Assembly: GCA_965116325.1 (NCBI GenBank)
Contig: OZ220675.1
Span: forward strand, 62,001-126,000
Reading direction: 5' to 3'
Length of the DNA: 64,000 nucleotides
Source: JAGWBF01 sp965116325
GTDB taxonomy: Bacteria; Chloroflexota; Dehalococcoidia; Lucifugimonadales; JAGWBF01
Positions within the stretch are counted from its first letter, which is position 1, and every line of letters begins with the position of its first letter. The translations under genes and the position numbers were made by a program. Shown in pieces: positions 17,519-25,768 of the stretch. The notes below the pieces were generated by a model, which had not been told where the DNA came from, did not search any database, and saw only the letters and a program-made list of their open reading frames with translations.

Positions 17519-18706
17519 CTATACCAGCGCCATCGTCTTGATCTCGACCGCAAGTTCCCCGATCTGGTCTAGTACCTTGTCGAAAGAGACTTCCAGGTCG
17601 ATAGACTGCACCTCAAGACGCTTTCCCAAGTGCCTGACGTGGTACGTGCCTGGCCTCCCCTCACCCTTAGCATAGATGAGCATGCCGCCGGGCAGGTCGG
17701 CCGCCGTGCAATAGGCGAGGAGCTGGTAGATGTCGGCGTTGGGCATCTGCCTGTAGCTTATATCCTTGTACTTGGCATCTCCCACGAACACGCACTTCTG
17801 GCCTCTCCACCATGTCAGGTCGGGCTCGAGTTTTATGTTCCCCGCTGTGTCCAAGGAGTCTATCGACCCTTTCCTGAACTCCCGCTGGGACAAGCCCAGG
17901 CCTTCTCGCAGGGCGGTAGTCACGAACTCTTCAAACACCACGTTCATGTTCATGAGGAACCCGGAAGCCCTCACCTCATCCCGACCGGACTCGAATGCGG
18001 TGTGCTGGAGAATGAGACGGGCCAAGCCGACGACGGTGCGGTAGTGCTCGTTGAGGCGGGTGAATGTTACATCCGGGACTGACCTGGGCGGGTACTCCAC
18101 CAGGGAAACGTTGTCCAGCATTGCCCCGATCCAGCCCAGCCCAATCCACGCATCACGAGAGCGCAGGCGCATCCGGCTGAGGCGTCGCGCCGCCGCCTTC
18201 ACTAGCTGGTTGTGGGGAATGTCATCGGTGAACTCGTCGTAGCGCACTTCCACGGGCAGAGGAGTGCCGTACCTGCGCCGGATCTGTTCAGCGAACATGA
18301 TGCGTCCCCGCACGCTAAGCAGGGCCTCCTCCTGGGTGACGTAGCCGTGGTACAGCCCTCGGGCGAAGGCCTGCCGGGCTGCTTTGCCCAGGGCCAACGC
18401 CAGGACATCGGGAAGGGCGTACTCTTCAGGGTAGCTGAACAGACCTTCCTGGAGTTTGAAGGCGCCCATGGCGTAGCAGGCCATGGAGAGGACTTGGTCA
18501 ATACGAATCTTGGGAGTGATGAGGAGAGACAGATCGCCGAATTGCAGCGCCCCGATGGTGGAGCCCGGAGTCAGTTCGTATACGTCTGATTGACCAGGCA
18601 CAGGTGCGACAGTAAGGTCCCGGATTCCGCCGATGGCATCGCGGTCCAGTGGAGAAAGCTGTACCGGGAGGCTCCGTTCGTACTCCCGTAGGGTGATTTC
18701 CCGCAC
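17519..18706 (-). CDS. mcrC: McrC-family nuclease subunit of an McrBC restriction system
   Basis: The 395-residue protein has the McrC layout: a beta-rich N-terminal part, then SVRGRIMFAEQIRRR and a C-terminal PD-(D/E)xK nuclease, visible as EPDLTWW followed by VFVGDAKYK. The nuclease cuts DNA when McrB translocates on modified DNA. GTG 18706 lies three bases after the mcrB TAA, so translation is coupled. The pair stands as a two-gene operon with no methylase, as expected of a type IV modification-dependent system. Confidence 0.88.
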   Translation of the reverse strand: MREITLREYERSLPVQLSPLDRDAIGGIRDLTVAPVPGQSDVYELTPGSTIGALQFGDLSLLITPKIRIDQVLSMACYAMGAFKLQEGLFSYPEEYALPDVLALALGKAARQAFARGLYHGYVTQEEALLSVRGRIMFAEQIRRRYGTPLPVEVRYDEFTDDIPHNQLVKAAARRLSRMRLRSRDAWIGLGWIGAMLDNVSLVEYPPRSVPDVTFTRLNEHYRTVVGLARLILQHTAFESGRDEVRASGFLMNMNVVFEEFVTTALREGLGLSQREFRKGSIDSLDTAGNIKLEPDLTWWRGQKCVFVGDAKYKDISYRQMPNADIYQLLAYCTAADLPGGMLIYAKGEGRPGTYHVRHLGKRLEVQSIDLEVSFDKVLDQIGELAVEIKTMALV

Positions 18707-18709
18707 CGT

Positions 18710-20728
18710 TTAGGTTTCCTGTGGCTCGGAAGGAGGATCAGCAGGAAGTCCGCTCTCGTCGTTGTTATCCGTCCTCGCGACACCCGGGGCTTCCCCTCTC
18801 CTCAGCGCATCCAGGTCGAACTTCTTGAGTTCCTCATCCCGCCCGTAGAGAAGCTCCTTGAGGTAAGGAAGGACGTTGTGCCTCCAGATGCGCTGGACCG
18901 AATCCTCAGTAAGGTTGTCCTTCATGAAGTAGCTGGGTCCGATGGCGGCGTCCCGGTCTTCTTTGAGAATCTCGTTGGCCCGCTCGACAACATTGGCCAC
19001 CCAATTCATCCCTGGCGCTTTGGTGCCCAAGTACTGCCTGAGCACACCCCTCACGGGCTCATCGTCGGGATGGAACTCAACGAAGTGGAAGCGCCTGCGC
19101 AGGGCAAGGTCTACCAGGGCGATGGACCGGTCGGCGGTGTTCATCGTGCCGATGATATACAGGTTATCGGGTAGGGAGAAGGATGTGTTGGAATACTGGA
19201 GGTCCATAGGCTTGTTCCGGTACTCCAGCAGGAAGTACAGCTCACCAAACACCTTGGCCAGATTGCCCCGGTTGATCTCATCGATAACCAGAAAGTGCTT
19301 TTCTTCTGGGTCTTCGATGGCTTCGGAAGCAGCCCGTAGGAGAGGGCCATTCTGGAGCTCGAATCCCGGCTGGCCGTTGTGCTGCTGCTTGGGGCGAAAT
19401 CCCTGGACGAAGTCTTCGTAGGCGTAGGAAGGGTGGAACTGCACCAAGGTCACCCGGCTGCTTGAACCGGCGAGACACTCGCCCAGCGCTTGGGCAACGT
19501 AGGTCTTGCCCGTCCCCGGAGGCCCTTGGAAGATCACCTGCTTCTTGTCCTCCAGCAGTTCGACGATCTCCTGGAGAAACTCTGCGGTGAGGTAGGTGTC
19601 CCTGGCGAGGGCAGCTAAGTCGGGGTCGGCTGATGGGGATCCATTTCCTTTGCCTTCCAGAAACTCGTCATCCTCCTCGTCAGATATGGTCGAATTGTTC
19701 TTGGACATTTGCCAGAGTACCGATTGGGCGTCAAGACGGTGGCGTAGGTTCAGTCCGCGCTTGGCGGATTCCTCTATGAACCTGTCTAGGAAACCTAAAG
19801 CATGCTCGTATAGGGCTGCCTCCTCCGCGTTTCGTCCCGGTTTGTCATATGCTGTTTGGGAGTAAGCGTCGTTGAACATTGTGATTCTGAAAGGCGGATA
19901 CCGGTATACGTCTAACGCCATCAGCAAGACAGATATAACATTCATTCTAGTTCCTGAACCACTTGTCACTGCCGTTGGGAATACTCTATTGAAAGCGCGT
20001 ATCCGCTCGGAAACGGACGAGTCCATCTGCGTCCAGACTACCTTGAGGGCACTTAATGCGTCGTTTGGGGACTGTTCCACCCAACTTCGGAAGTTATCCA
20101 GTTGTGTAAAGTGGATAATATTCTGTTTCTTGACAATTCCACTCCTCACTAAACTTTGCCAATCGTCAGCATCGGAAAGGACGGCCCTGCGCGCCGCGGC
20201 GAGGGCTTGACTCATCTCGAGCTTATATTCGATCTCCTCTGTTTCCAGTCGCCCCGTGTCGATGTACGCCTGGGCTAGCGCAACCAACTTGTCCCAGTGA
20301 TTACTGCCATCATATTCCCCGCGTAACAGGCGGTCGATCGTTTCACGGTGTTGGGCATCTTCAGGTTCGATCTTGGCGATATTGAACCCTTGTTGACCAC
20401 ACTTCCGAAAGATGTCAGGAAGCTCATTGCGGAACACCGAAGAAACTATTTCCTCGCTCCTGAGAGGACGCGGGAACCACTGGGGTTCGTCGAGTTCAAA
20501 GGTGATTTTGTCTGGGCTCACCCTTTTGACCATCACACTGAATGCGAGCGAACTCTTGTAGGTGGGAACACTACTAGTGCAGTAAACGATCAGTTCATCC
20601 CCCGGCTCTACGGCGCCGTGGTCTTTGTCTCGAGGTTTAGTTGCCCAGGATCTATTTCTATACAGACGCTCGTTGATGATGTTGTTGTAACCAGCGTCCT
20701 TACTAACTTGAAGTAGAAATCTGTCCAC
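18710..20728 (-). CDS. mcrB: McrB-family AAA+ GTPase with an N-terminal EVE/PUA-like domain
   Basis: The 672-residue protein has a C-terminal AAA+ motor: Walker A GPPGTGKT, Walker B FLVIDEINRGN, and GTMNTADRS, which carries the McrB NTxD-type GTP signature. ALVDLALRRRFHF is sensor/arginine-finger sequence. The first 130 residues (FLLQVSKDAGYNN, GDELIVYCTS, FELDEPQWFPRPL) look like an EVE/PUA-like base-flipping reader, a known specificity module of McrB variants. The middle 200 residues are unassigned, with an acidic linker SDEEDDEFLEG. GTG 20728 has AGGAGG upstream. The EVE assignment is by pattern only. Confidence 0.85.
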   Translation of the reverse strand: MDRFLLQVSKDAGYNNIINERLYRNRSWATKPRDKDHGAVEPGDELIVYCTSSVPTYKSSLAFSVMVKRVSPDKITFELDEPQWFPRPLRSEEIVSSVFRNELPDIFRKCGQQGFNIAKIEPEDAQHRETIDRLLRGEYDGSNHWDKLVALAQAYIDTGRLETEEIEYKLEMSQALAAARRAVLSDADDWQSLVRSGIVKKQNIIHFTQLDNFRSWVEQSPNDALSALKVVWTQMDSSVSERIRAFNRVFPTAVTSGSGTRMNVISVLLMALDVYRYPPFRITMFNDAYSQTAYDKPGRNAEEAALYEHALGFLDRFIEESAKRGLNLRHRLDAQSVLWQMSKNNSTISDEEDDEFLEGKGNGSPSADPDLAALARDTYLTAEFLQEIVELLEDKKQVIFQGPPGTGKTYVAQALGECLAGSSSRVTLVQFHPSYAYEDFVQGFRPKQQHNGQPGFELQNGPLLRAASEAIEDPEEKHFLVIDEINRGNLAKVFGELYFLLEYRNKPMDLQYSNTSFSLPDNLYIIGTMNTADRSIALVDLALRRRFHFVEFHPDDEPVRGVLRQYLGTKAPGMNWVANVVERANEILKEDRDAAIGPSYFMKDNLTEDSVQRIWRHNVLPYLKELLYGRDEELKKFDLDALRRGEAPGVARTDNNDESGLPADPPSEPQET

Positions 20729-20822
20729 TCACGACCTCCTGGTTTGGTCCCCAAAACAGTAAGGCCTGCCTGCCCAACGGGGGTTGGCAGGCCAACTTTA
20801 GCTCGAAGGAACTCCAGTCCCC

Positions 20823-21695
20823 TTAGTGGCGGACGTTGAGGGCGCCTTGGTCGGCCATGTAGGGGTTGCCGGCGAAGCGGTCCCGCATGGCGATAGAAGC
20901 GTCCCAGCCTCGCTCCTTGAAGTCGGTCAGGAACTGCCAGCCCGACGCGTTCATGGCCATCACCAGCTCGTAGGGATGGCGCACCTCGCACACACCCAGC
21001 TCCTTGGCCAGCTCGTAGTTCATCCAGGCGGCGGGGACGGTGCAGGGTATGTTGACCTCTTTCAGCACCGTCTTCACATCCTCGGCATTCTCAATCTCGC
21101 CCAGGTACAGGACATCGGCCCCGGCCTTCTCATAGGCTTGCAGGCGTTCTATGGTCTTGGACAGGGGGAAACCCAGGGGAACGCGGTCGGCGAACTCGTA
21201 GCAGCGGATGCGCAGCACAAAGTCCGGGTCCATGCTCTTCTTCACATCGGCGGCGGCTTCGATCTTGTCCACCATCTCCTCGACGGGCACGACGCTGGAT
21301 ATGTGGTGCTCGTGCTCCACCTGCCCCGCACCCCGCTCCTGGGGGAGAACCCGGTCATCCAGGTCAAGGCCCGCTAGCCCAACGTCGATGTACTGCTCGG
21401 TGGCCTTCTCCGCAAAGGCGGCCCCACGCCCGCACACCTCGTCGCAGTCCATGATGACGGGTATGTTGACGGCCTTCACGAAGTACTTGGCGATGGCCAC
21501 CTTCTCCGAGGTGTCCAGATAGGAGCCGGGAGTGCCGATCATGGTGCCGAAGGTGGCTTCTCCACCCAGGAAGATGTACTCGAATCCGGCCCGCTCCAGC
21601 ATCCGGGCCGCCAGGGGCGACGGGGCGCTGATGGCTACCAGGGGATCGCCCTTTCGATAGAAGATCTCCCGTGCCTTCTTGCTTCTCTCACTCAT
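20823..21695 (-). CDS. Isocitrate lyase / PEP mutase superfamily enzyme
   Basis: The 290-residue TIM barrel shows superfamily features: ERAGFEYIFLGGEA, VIMDCDEVCGRG (the metal-binding DxD region), and VLRIRCYEFAD. Later YEKAGADVLYLGEIEN and the segment IPCTVPAAWMNY are typical. The catalytic loop reads DRVLPQERGAG where isocitrate lyases have KKCGH and PEP mutases have EDKxxxKxNS, so it is neither of these by residue. A C-C lyase or 2-oxoacid hydrolase activity on an unknown substrate is most likely. GGAGGG lies before ATG 21695. It sits upstream of mcrB on the same strand with a 94-base gap. Confidence 0.83.
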   Translation of the reverse strand: MSERSKKAREIFYRKGDPLVAISAPSPLAARMLERAGFEYIFLGGEATFGTMIGTPGSYLDTSEKVAIAKYFVKAVNIPVIMDCDEVCGRGAAFAEKATEQYIDVGLAGLDLDDRVLPQERGAGQVEHEHHISSVVPVEEMVDKIEAAADVKKSMDPDFVLRIRCYEFADRVPLGFPLSKTIERLQAYEKAGADVLYLGEIENAEDVKTVLKEVNIPCTVPAAWMNYELAKELGVCEVRHPYELVMAMNASGWQFLTDFKERGWDASIAMRDRFAGNPYMADQGALNVRH

Positions 21696-21785
21696 AGTGG
21701 TGCCCTCCGTTCGTAAATTGCTGTTTCCGATGACCTTGCTGAAGGGAAATATTCCATAACTCCCTATTCCCCGTTTCCTGTCCCC

Positions 21786-21866
21786 GTCACTCCCGCGAAA
21801 GCGGGAGTCTATTGCCCCACTGACATGCTACACCCAGAGTAGGTTCCCGCTTTCGCGGGAACGACG
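21786..21866. repeat. REPIN-like inverted pair of small palindromes
   Basis: ACTCCCGC-GAAA-GCGGGAGT (21789-21808) and GTTCCCGC-TTTC-GCGGGAAC (21843-21862) are two 8-bp hairpins whose sequences are near reverse complements of one another, 34 bases apart. GTCACTCCCGC-type palindromes resemble widespread REP elements. The pair lies in the gap of about 210 bases upstream of the ICL-family gene. Confidence 0.7.
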
Positions 21867-21909
21867 ATGTTGTCCCAATATCTCTAGGGAGCAAAGGGGT
21901 GTTGACCCC

Positions 21910-22962
21910 TTAGCCCAGTACCAGCTTGGGTTGGCAGGCCCGCAGGGTCTCCAGGACGGCGTCCACCCCCGGCCGGGATGCCACTATCCGGACGATGGAG
22001 TAGTCCAAGCCCTGAGACAGGTCCTTTAGGGCAGCGGCGGCGCCGTCGGCCCGGCCGTAGTAGCCCACCTGCTTCAGGATCTCAGGGTCGAAGGCTTCAG
22101 CCACTGCATCCCTGGACGCCCCATCCCGGCGCATATCGTCCAGCTTGGCCAGCTCTTCGGTGAAGCCCATGCGCTCGAAGTGGCCCCGGTAGCCCAACTG
22201 CTTCTCCCGCTCCGTTGGCACCTGGGCCCCGAGGGCGTATCCCATGGTAGAGTGGGCATAAGCCAACCTGGCCTTGTCCTCGTCATCGTCAACGCACACC
22301 CGTATGTACTCGGCCATCTTGACCTCGGAGGGGTCCCTGCCGGCCCGGGCTGCTCCTTCGGCGATGCGCTCACGGCTCCAGCTTATCTGGGAAGCGTCGC
22401 ACCAGTTGAGGCAGGCGCCGTCGGCCATCTCTCCGGCCAGGCGCAGCATCTCCGGCCCCAGGGCGCCCAGGTAGGTGGGGGTCTCAGGTGCAGGCCTGAT
22501 GGCGAGCCTGCCACCCTTGAGTGTGACGGCCTCGCCCTCGTAGTTGACCTGCTCCCCTGCTACCAGGGACCTCACTGTCGACAGGTAGTCCCGCATGAGA
22601 CCCAGGGCGGAGAACTTGGGCATTCCCATGGCTTGGCGGGCCTTGGGCCTGTAGGCGCCTCCGCTGCCGATACCCATGATGAAGCGCCCGCCGGTCAGCT
22701 GGCTCATGGTACCTCCGCTCATGGCGAAGGCCATGGGTGTGCGGTACATGACGGGCGAGACGGCGATGCCTGTGGCAAGCCCGCCCTCGACGAAGTCACA
22801 GGTGGCCCTCCAGCGGTGGGCGCACACCTGGAAGGAGTCCATGCCGGTGGTCTCGGGGGTCCAGATGCTGGTGTAACCCAGCTTGGCGGCTTCCTGCGAG
22901 ACCAGGGCTTGCTCGTCGAGCGACAGGTTGAGGGTGGCGTCCAGTCCAACCCCGATTTCCAT
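21910..22962 (-). CDS. LLM-class flavin-dependent oxidoreductase, F420-type
   Basis: The 350-residue protein has GYTSIWTPETTGMDSF, GIAVSPVMYRTPMAFA, LTGGRFIMGIGSGG and AIRPAPETPTYLGALGP. It matches the branch containing methylene-tetrahydromethanopterin reductase-like F420 enzymes. It should be a cytosolic oxidoreductase. GGAGG precedes ATG 22962. It is one of four LLM paralogues in the window and shares little sequence with the others outside the core. Confidence 0.87.
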   Translation of the reverse strand: MEIGVGLDATLNLSLDEQALVSQEAAKLGYTSIWTPETTGMDSFQVCAHRWRATCDFVEGGLATGIAVSPVMYRTPMAFAMSGGTMSQLTGGRFIMGIGSGGAYRPKARQAMGMPKFSALGLMRDYLSTVRSLVAGEQVNYEGEAVTLKGGRLAIRPAPETPTYLGALGPEMLRLAGEMADGACLNWCDASQISWSRERIAEGAARAGRDPSEVKMAEYIRVCVDDDEDKARLAYAHSTMGYALGAQVPTEREKQLGYRGHFERMGFTEELAKLDDMRRDGASRDAVAEAFDPEILKQVGYYGRADGAAAALKDLSQGLDYSIVRIVASRPGVDAVLETLRACQPKLVLG

Positions 22963-23441
22963 AGCACATCCTCCGTCAGAAGCGTTGTGGGGAGACGGGG
23001 CCTAGTGTAGTGGCTGGGGTTGGGGTGGTCAACTTAGGGGTTGTGCCCGCCCACCCGCCCCTTATGTCGGGAGCTGCGCCCCCGAACCCTCGCATCGAGG
23101 CAGGGGTCTGCATTTCTGGGTCGCATCTTCACTTGTGCTGATCAGTTGGAACATAGGGGCTTGAGGTGGGACGGTTTGACGAAAGGAGTGGCCCTTAACG
23201 GGCTGTCCGTTCGCCCTGAGGGAAATCGAAGGGGAAACGGGCAGCCCGGGTTTGGGGCAGTCTGGGTGCGACGTAGGGCCGCCCCGTCATTGCGGCGGAG
23301 GCCGCAATCCAGAAGGGGCTGGGAGTTCCGCCTCACCCCAACCCTCTCCCGCCAGGAGAGAGGGGGCAATATCCTCCTTTAGCGGGAAAGACGGAGTTGT
23401 CCAAAGTTCCGCCGTTAGGGAGAAGGGTTGGTCCCTGAGAC
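22963..23441. repeat. Repeat-rich intergenic region with three REP-like elements
   Basis: About 480 bases without a gene. It holds ATTGCGGC-GGAG-GCCGCAAT (23289-23308) within GTCATT...AATCC, a typical REP frame. It also holds a CCCTCTCC...GGAGAGAGGG hairpin (about 23342-23364) after CCTCACCCCAA, and a CGTTCGCCCTGAGG...TCGAAGGGG segment (about 23207-23235) of the kind dispersed in many bacterial genomes. No promoter or small gene is convincing here. Confidence 0.6.
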
Positions 23442-24494
23442 TTATCTGAAGGAGGGCATGACTTGCTCGGCGAAGAGGGTCATGGAACTGAGGACCTGGT
23501 CGTAGGACAGGTCGCCGAAGGCGAAGACGGGACAGAAGTAGTTGGCCCCGCTCTCTTCTACAGCCCGGTGAACCTGCTCCGTTACCGACATGGGAGAGCC
23601 CCGGATGACCACCTCTTTCTGGATAAGGTCGTCGTAGTCGGACATGTAGGCCAGGTTCCTTGAGCCGTACAGGGTCCAGTAGTGGTTGATCTTGGCGTAC
23701 CAGGAGTCGAAAGCGGGCCTGCACTCCCGCTCGGCCTGATCATCGGTGGGCGCCACGTACAGATGCCGGACCAGCCCCAGCTTGGGGATGGGCACGTGGG
23801 CATTCAGGCGCCCGTCACTCTGGGGATCCTCTGTCCAGTGGGACTTGTACAGGTCGAACTGGGCCTTGGCTGTCGATGCGGGATGAAATATGTGGGCGGT
23901 GTTGATGCTGTTGCGGGCCGCCCACGGGATGGCGTCGGGGTTCGTGGTGGCGTACCAGAGGGGCGGGTAGGGCTGCTGGCTGGGTCCGAAGTGCATCTCG
24001 ATATTGTGGTAGCTGAAGTGCTCGCCGTCGTGCTCCACCCTGCCCTTGGTCAGAGCGTCCAGGACTATCTGCAAGGCTTCCTGGAATATGGAGCGTCCCT
24101 TCTGGAAGTCCACGTTGTACTGGGAGGCCTCGATGGGTGAAATCCCCCTTCCAATGCCCAGCTCCAGCCTGCCCAGGGAGAGATGGTCCAGGAGGCATAT
24201 CTCCTGGGCGAGACGGACCGGATCGTAAAAGGGCAGAAGGTAGACCAGGGGGCCAAGGCGCAAGCTGCGGGTCCTTTGGGCGGCCGCAGCCAGGAAGATG
24301 CCCGGGGAGGAGGAAAGGCTGAGGGGCGTGAAGTGGTGCTCAGAGAGGTGGTAGCAAAAGAAGCCGGCTTGGTCGGCGTACTCGAGAAGCTTGAGCCTCT
24401 CCTCGAGCACCAGGCTGGGAGAGCGGGGCTCCGTTTCCAGCCAGTCGAATATGCCGAACTGGATGGGCTGTCTGCTTAGGTCATCGCCGTTCAT
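23442..24494 (-). CDS. LLM-class flavin-dependent monooxygenase
   Basis: The 350-residue protein is set from ATG 24494 (MNGDDLSRQPIQFGIFDW). The frame is open further upstream to 24893, but that part overlaps the DUF1989 gene and has no homology. Core motifs are FFCYHLSEHHFTPL, RLGPLVYLLPFYDPVRLAQE, LELGIGRG and PYPPLWYATTNP, the pattern of FMN-dependent alkanal/alkane monooxygenase-like LLM proteins. It ends FAEQVMPSF, like the LLM at 54555. It follows the DUF1989 gene by 26 bases on the same strand, so the two are probably co-transcribed. Confidence 0.86.
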   Translation of the reverse strand: MNGDDLSRQPIQFGIFDWLETEPRSPSLVLEERLKLLEYADQAGFFCYHLSEHHFTPLSLSSSPGIFLAAAAQRTRSLRLGPLVYLLPFYDPVRLAQEICLLDHLSLGRLELGIGRGISPIEASQYNVDFQKGRSIFQEALQIVLDALTKGRVEHDGEHFSYHNIEMHFGPSQQPYPPLWYATTNPDAIPWAARNSINTAHIFHPASTAKAQFDLYKSHWTEDPQSDGRLNAHVPIPKLGLVRHLYVAPTDDQAERECRPAFDSWYAKINHYWTLYGSRNLAYMSDYDDLIQKEVVIRGSPMSVTEQVHRAVEESGANYFCPVFAFGDLSYDQVLSSMTLFAEQVMPSFR

Positions 24495-24520
24495 CGTCCC
24501 GACTGGTAGCGCGCGCTGCC

Positions 24521-25183
24521 TTAGGGTTCGAGTATCTGCATGGTGAAGGGCTCGGGGCCGTCGATGTCGTTGGCACCGGCCACCAGCAAATCCATCTCGG
24601 CCCGCATCTCGATCATGGCATCGGGCGCGCCGTCGTCCAGGTGCTTGTGGTCGAAGTATATCTTTCCTGTATCGCCGTCGATCTTCAGGTTCCAGAATAT
24701 GTTGAAGGGGGAGGGGACATCCCACTTCTCCAGGTCCCAGGGCTTCAGGGCTTCGGTGAGGTTCTCCCAGCAGCCCCGGGGCGGCAGGTCCTCCCAGCGC
24801 TCCCAGCCATAGGCGGGCCTGTCCTTTTCCCAAGCCTGGCGCTTTACGACCTTCGGGTTGAGGAAGCTCATCTCGAACTTCTTTCGGCTGCACATGCCGA
24901 TCTCGATGTCATGGTGCCAGGGCCATGTGTCGCCCGTGATAGTTAACATAACGTTGTTATCTTTGGAATAGAGAACATCCCCCGTGGTCACGAAAAGCTT
25001 TAGCTGGTTGGTCTTGGTGCGGGCTTGGTCGAAGGACTCCCGCAGGTTGTGAGTGTTGAAGGCAACGAAGTCGACGGTGTGCCGTCCGATAATGCGGATG
25101 TACTGGCCCTTCTTCATCTCCCAAGCACGTCCAACGAGGTGGGGAACTTCCTCTTCGAACACCAATTTCAGTTCTTCCGCCAT
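24521..25183 (-). CDS. DUF1989 (urea carboxylase-associated) family protein
   Basis: The 220-residue protein ends with EMRAEMDLLVAGAND, a hallmark of DUF1989 proteins (often MRAEMDLLVA.S.CP). It also has KKGQYIRIIGRHTVDFVAF, SKDNNVMLTITGDTWPWHH and FNIFWNL. Family members accompany urea/guanidine carboxylase genes or pyrimidine and amine catabolism; a metal-dependent hydrolase-like role is suspected but not proven. Here no urea carboxylase is present. Neighbours are a cupin upstream (52 bases) and an LLM monooxygenase downstream (26 bases), so the three likely form an operon. Confidence 0.8.
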   Translation of the reverse strand: MAEELKLVFEEEVPHLVGRAWEMKKGQYIRIIGRHTVDFVAFNTHNLRESFDQARTKTNQLKLFVTTGDVLYSKDNNVMLTITGDTWPWHHDIEIGMCSRKKFEMSFLNPKVVKRQAWEKDRPAYGWERWEDLPPRGCWENLTEALKPWDLEKWDVPSPFNIFWNLKIDGDTGKIYFDHKHLDDGAPDAMIEMRAEMDLLVAGANDIDGPEPFTMQILEP

Positions 25184-25234
25184 TGCGCCCTCCTCGACAA
25201 GTGTAGTCTGAGAAGCGGGGTCCGGGTGCGCAGG

Positions 25235-25618
25235 CTACCCGGTCTCGTCGTAGTAGTGCATCTCCAGGAGGACGCATCCGGCCTCGGACTTGAATGGGCC
25301 GTGGTCCACTCCGGGAGGGCGGACAGCGTAGGTGAAGGGCTGGAAGGACTCGCCTCCGTTGCCCTGGGCGTCGTTTCCCACGGTGAGGTCGCCGGAGATG
25401 AGGCACACCTCCTCCCAGTAGTCGTGGACGAACGGTGCTGTGGTGAATGCGCCGGGAAGGAACCGCAGCAGGCGGGTCCTTGTGCCCGTCTTGGCCGATT
25501 CATCCAGGGCCCCGGAGAGTATCTTCTGCTGGACGCCGGCGGGGTATCCGGGAGGCGACTGCCAGCCGTCACCCATCTCGATGGGGTAGAACTCTTTGTG
25601 CTCTTTGGTTATCGGCAT
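25235..25618 (-). CDS. Cupin-domain protein
   Basis: The 127-residue protein has the small beta-barrel pattern PGAFTTAPFVHDYWEEVCLISGDL, which holds the His and Glu metal ligands in altered spacing, followed by RPPGVDHGPF with a second histidine. It resembles ChrR-like or sensor cupins that bind a metal and act on or detect small acids. AGGAGGG precedes ATG 25618. It is the first gene of the likely cupin-DUF1989-LLM operon. The reaction is unknown. Confidence 0.75.
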   Translation of the reverse strand: MPITKEHKEFYPIEMGDGWQSPPGYPAGVQQKILSGALDESAKTGTRTRLLRFLPGAFTTAPFVHDYWEEVCLISGDLTVGNDAQGNGGESFQPFTYAVRPPGVDHGPFKSEAGCVLLEMHYYDETG

Positions 25619-25768
25619 CGTGAGGCCCTCCTCAGGTCGGTGTGAGGTCGCTGCCCATGGCAGCGGTCTCGTTCAGTTTAGCACAAAGCCCCACTCTGGC
25701 CTCAGTCCTGCCACTCTTCTGACGCTTCCTGGTCGTGGAGGCGCAAATGCTCGTGCTACACTGCACAT

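Noticed and set aside
20823..21695. True isocitrate lyase or PEP mutase
   Set aside because: Neither the KKCGH loop nor the EDKxxxKxNS loop is present, so only the superfamily was claimed.
24495..24893. N-terminal extension of the LLM gene at 23442
   Set aside because: It overlaps the DUF1989 gene, and the peptide has no LLM features.
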